DNA of 18,243 bases from Methanobrevibacter sp. GTDB lineage: Archaea; Methanobacteriota; Methanobacteria; Methanobacteriales; Methanobacteriaceae. Numbering within the stretch: the stretch's first letter is position 1; each line of letters begins with the position of its first letter. The stretch lies in contig WRMT01000016.1 of NCBI GenBank assembly GCA_009777005.1, positions 1 to 18,243 of the forward strand, written 5' to 3'. Shown here one piece after another: positions 15,862 to 18,243 of the stretch. Under the pieces are notes generated by a model, which saw only the letters and a list, made by a program, of their open reading frames with translations, was not told the origin of the DNA and did no database searches. The translations under genes and the position numbers were made by a program.

Positions 15862-15881
15862 TAAAAAAACAAATTATATTT

Positions 15882-17135
15882 ATGTCTTCAGATGAACTGA
15901 AACCATCAAGAGGCTTTGTAAAAGAAATCATAAAAAGAGATAGAAATATATTCTTTAAAGATTTTTTAGATTCTATTTCTAAAAATGATAAAAATGATAT
16001 AAAAGATTCATCATTAAATATAAAAAAATTAATGGATAATGAAAATTATTTAAAAGATTATTTGAATAATATTAAAATTCTAAATAATGACATTGTTGAG
16101 GGGCATGATGAACCCCATTCTAATAAAATATTGGTATCTGATTTCACTGAATACAATCCTCTTCACAATGGTCATTTTCATTGCATGAAAGTAGCTAAGT
16201 CTAAAAATCCTAATGGGATATTTGTAGCTATTGTACCTGGACTTTTTGAGAGAAGTGGTAGAGGTGTTCCCTATATGTTAACTCGCCAAGCAAGAGCTGA
16301 AATAGCTATTACTGTCGGAGCAGATATTGTGGTAGAGGGACCTCCAATGGGAATCATGGGTTCTGGGCAATATGCAATATGTTTAGCTAAAATGTTTAAG
16401 GCATTAAACACTGATTTTATTCCACGAGGATATAAACCATTTGAGGGTTTTGATAATGTCTTAGAGAGAATAGCTATTGGTCATGGAGTAGCTCCTAAAC
16501 CTTATAAGATTGTAGATATGGATACAAAAGAGATTTTACTTGAAGGTACACTTGAAGAAGACAATTATGTAATAACTTCTCTTTCTAAATCATTAAAAAG
16601 AATAAAATTTGATTTTAAAAATAAATTCATATTTGTAAAGAGAATTGAAGGTGTAAGTGGAACTTTAATTAGGAAAGCTATTAGTTCTGGAAATTTTGGA
16701 AATGTTAAAAATCTTTTACCTAAAGAATCAATAGCTATTATACAAAAAGAGATTAAAGAAGGTAGAGCTCCTCTTCACAACACTCGTGAGGTGGAAGCTA
16801 TTTTAGATTCAGCTAATAATATGTCATTAAATGAATTAAAATCATTAAATTTAATAGATGATAAAATAGCAAATAAACTTGTTGAGATGAGAGAGAAGAA
16901 TAGTTTTACAGATATTTCGTGTGTTCAACAATGTATTTCCTATGGATTTTCAAGTCATTTTAACCATAGGGTTTTAAGTGTATTGGAAGCAAAGATAGAT
17001 AAGGATATAATATCTACCTACATTGATAATTATCCTTTTAACATTCGTGTTCTTGATTATAAAAATGAGCATGTTTTAGAAGAGTTTACCTATAAAATAA
17101 ATAACAATAACAGGAGAATTGAATTATGGCAATAG
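15882..17135 (+). CDS. HIGH-motif nucleotidyltransferase, TmcAL-like, with C-terminal HhH-like region
   Basis: A 417-residue protein. After a charged N-terminal region of about 80 residues comes a HIGH-type nucleotidyltransferase core: FTEYNPLHNGH (88-98), then VPGLFERSGRGVP and TRQARAEIAITVGADIVVEGPP (about 118-155), and VSGTLIR (258-264). The order closely resembles bacterial TmcAL (tRNA-Met cytidine acetate ligase, HIGH_NTase1), which has EYNPFHNGH, an RGEP segment, a TRAEM-GAD segment and an IS(A/G)T.IR motif. Residues about 312-372 look like a helix-hairpin-helix stretch, suggesting nucleic acid binding. So an ATP-dependent tRNA-modifying enzyme is plausible, but the exact reaction is unknown. 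The ATG has no ribosome-binding site and may be leaderless. Its end overlaps the FKBP gene by 10 nt. Confidence 0.75.
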   Translation: MSSDELKPSRGFVKEIIKRDRNIFFKDFLDSISKNDKNDIKDSSLNIKKLMDNENYLKDYLNNIKILNNDIVEGHDEPHSNKILVSDFTEYNPLHNGHFHCMKVAKSKNPNGIFVAIVPGLFERSGRGVPYMLTRQARAEIAITVGADIVVEGPPMGIMGSGQYAICLAKMFKALNTDFIPRGYKPFEGFDNVLERIAIGHGVAPKPYKIVDMDTKEILLEGTLEEDNYVITSLSKSLKRIKFDFKNKFIFVKRIEGVSGTLIRKAISSGNFGNVKNLLPKESIAIIQKEIKEGRAPLHNTREVEAILDSANNMSLNELKSLNLIDDKIANKLVEMREKNSFTDISCVQQCISYGFSSHFNHRVLSVLEAKIDKDIISTYIDNYPFNIRVLDYKNEHVLEEFTYKINNNNRRIELWQ

Positions 17136-17884
17136 AGAATGGTGATTTTGTAAGAATAGAATTTACTGGTAAAATTAAAGAAACTGGGGATGTTTTTGAC
17201 ACGACTAATGAGGAAGTAGCTAAGGAATCTGGTGTTTTTATTCAAAATAAATTGTATGTTCCTCTTCCAGTAATTGTTGGGGGAAATCACCTTTTAAAAG
17301 CTTTAGAAAGTGATATTATTGGAATGGAAGAAGGAGAATCTAAAAAAGTTAACGTAAGTCCTGAAGAAGGGTATGGTGAAAGAGATCCTAAAAAAATTCA
17401 GTTAATTCCTATGAAAGAGTTTAAAAAACAAGGAATTAAACCTTATGTTGGAATGAAACTAAATCTAGAAGGTCACGAAGGAAAAGTTTTAACCATTAGT
17501 GGAGGAAGAGTCAAAACAGACTTTAACCATGACTTAGCTGGCAAAAATTTAGAATATGATATAGTAATATCTGAAATCATTGAAAATGATGAAGAAAAAA
17601 TTAAAAGTATGGTAGAACTACATTATGCTTATCCCAAAATGGACTTAGATAAAACTGAAATAAAAATTGATGGAGATAATGTTAGCATAAAACTAGATGA
17701 AATCACAAAATATGATCAGAAATCACACATGGAAATTACTTTTGCAAAATATAAAATAGCTAGAGACCTATGGGATAATACGGACTTTGAAAAAGTAAAA
17801 TTTGTTGAAGAATTCATTAAAGAGGAGGAAAAAGTTGAAGAAGAATCTTCTGAAGATTTATCTATTGAAGAATCTGAGAACTGA
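17126..17884 (+). CDS. SlyD-like FKBP-type peptidyl-prolyl isomerase (long archaeal form)
   Basis: A 252-residue folding helper. The FKBP core is split by a chaperone (IF) insert: FTGKI near 13, FDTT near 24, PVIVGGNHLLKALE near 48 and GMEEGE near 66, then SPEEGYGERDPKKIQLIP opening the insert, and HDLAGKNLEYDI closing the core near 144. A further domain of about 80 residues and an acidic tail (EEEKVEEESSEDL) follow, as in long archaeal FKBPs; the histidine-rich metal-binding tail of bacterial SlyD is absent. The ATG at 17126 lies 10 nt inside the upstream gene, with AGGAG before it, so translation is coupled to it. It acts in the cytoplasm; no signal peptide is seen. The functional link with the nucleotidyltransferase is unknown. 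Confidence 0.92.
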   Translation: MAIENGDFVRIEFTGKIKETGDVFDTTNEEVAKESGVFIQNKLYVPLPVIVGGNHLLKALESDIIGMEEGESKKVNVSPEEGYGERDPKKIQLIPMKEFKKQGIKPYVGMKLNLEGHEGKVLTISGGRVKTDFNHDLAGKNLEYDIVISEIIENDEEKIKSMVELHYAYPKMDLDKTEIKIDGDNVSIKLDEITKYDQKSHMEITFAKYKIARDLWDNTDFEKVKFVEEFIKEEEKVEEESSEDLSIEESEN

Positions 17885-18243
17885 TTTTTTTCCCTTTAAT
17901 TGAATTTATAGGATATTTTTATATTATTTATTTTATTTTTTATATAATTTTTTTATATTATCCTGTTAGAAAACTTTGTCAATTTGTAATTTTAGAATTA
18001 TTTTCAATTCAATGATTTAATAAAGATTAATTGTTGAATTATTTTTTTATATTTGTTTTTAGGATTTATAGTCCTTTAGGAAAAGTTTGAATTAAATTTT
18101 TTATAAAAAATTAATTAATTTCCAAAAAATCTCTTTTATTTATATTATTTTTTAAAATAAATATCTATTAATTATTTTTATTAAAAAATATAAATTTTAA
18201 TCATTTAGATAAATTAATAAATTAATATAAAAATTTTTAAAAA
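17885..18243. other. AT-rich spacer at the window end
   Basis: No gene seen. The run of seven T right after the FKBP stop (17884-17890) and the T-rich stretches at about 17925-17955 may end the upstream transcript. Composition is nearly pure A and T, with no structured RNA recognised. Confidence 0.6.

Larger units (their letters stand above)
15481..15881. other. Divergent AT-rich region between pyrC and the nucleotidyltransferase gene
   Basis: No gene seen. It carries a three-copy 20-bp tandem repeat (15701-15760), a near-perfect palindrome (15788-15808) and a TATA-like element (15852-15861), each listed separately. Promoters for both outward-facing genes must lie here. Confidence 0.6.

Overview
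The window looks like a piece of a very AT-rich methanogenic archaeon of the order Methanobacteriales, most likely Methanobrevibacter or a close relative. Evidence: a complete mvhDGAB operon for the F420-non-reducing [NiFe]-hydrogenase with its polyferredoxin, a set of flp (formate-dehydrogenase-like) genes known beside mvh in Methanothermobacter, an archaeal bifunctional FBP aldolase/phosphatase, a long archaeal FKBP, GGTGA/GGAGG ribosome-binding sites and extremely A+T-rich spacers. The species cannot be named from this window.

Layout. (1) 1-584: no gene, one strong long hairpin. (2) 585-3364, minus strand: a compact operon flpC-flpB-flpD, encoding a shortened formate-dehydrogenase-alpha-like protein, an FdhB/FrhB-type F420-flavoprotein and an MvhD paralogue. 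(3) 3365-4632: no intact gene; decayed terminal-repeat-like motifs suggest a ruined insertion element. (4) 4633-6132, plus: a FetAB-type ABC transporter (ATPase and permease). (5) 6709-7803, plus: FBP aldolase/phosphatase. (6) 7804-8495: a long spacer ending in five tandem 26-27-bp repeats just before mvhD. (7) 8496-12538, plus: mvhD-mvhG-mvhA-mvhB followed by a clear hairpin/T-tract terminator. (8) 13079-15426, minus: dihydroorotase, a CooT-like small nickel-binding protein and a DedA/VTT membrane protein. (9) 15882-17884, plus: a TmcAL-like HIGH-motif nucleotidyltransferase overlapping a SlyD-like FKBP. (10) 17885-18243: AT-rich spacer.

How it works together. MvhAG oxidises H2, MvhD passes electrons to the heterodisulfide reductase HdrABC for flavin-based bifurcation, and MvhB is a 12-motif polyferredoxin. 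FlpD is a close paralogue of MvhD (roughly 64% identical by hand alignment) with all its cysteines, and FlpB has the F420/FAD-type fold with extra [4Fe-4S] motifs, so FlpCBD could be an alternative electron-input module for HdrABC. FlpC, however, has only the four cysteines of its N-terminal Fe-S cluster and no cysteine or selenocysteine where formate dehydrogenases hold molybdenum or tungsten, so it is unlikely to be a normal formate dehydrogenase. This degenerate-looking FlpCBD module and the repeat array in front of mvhD are the most interesting items here. I see no CRISPR array, rRNA or tRNA.
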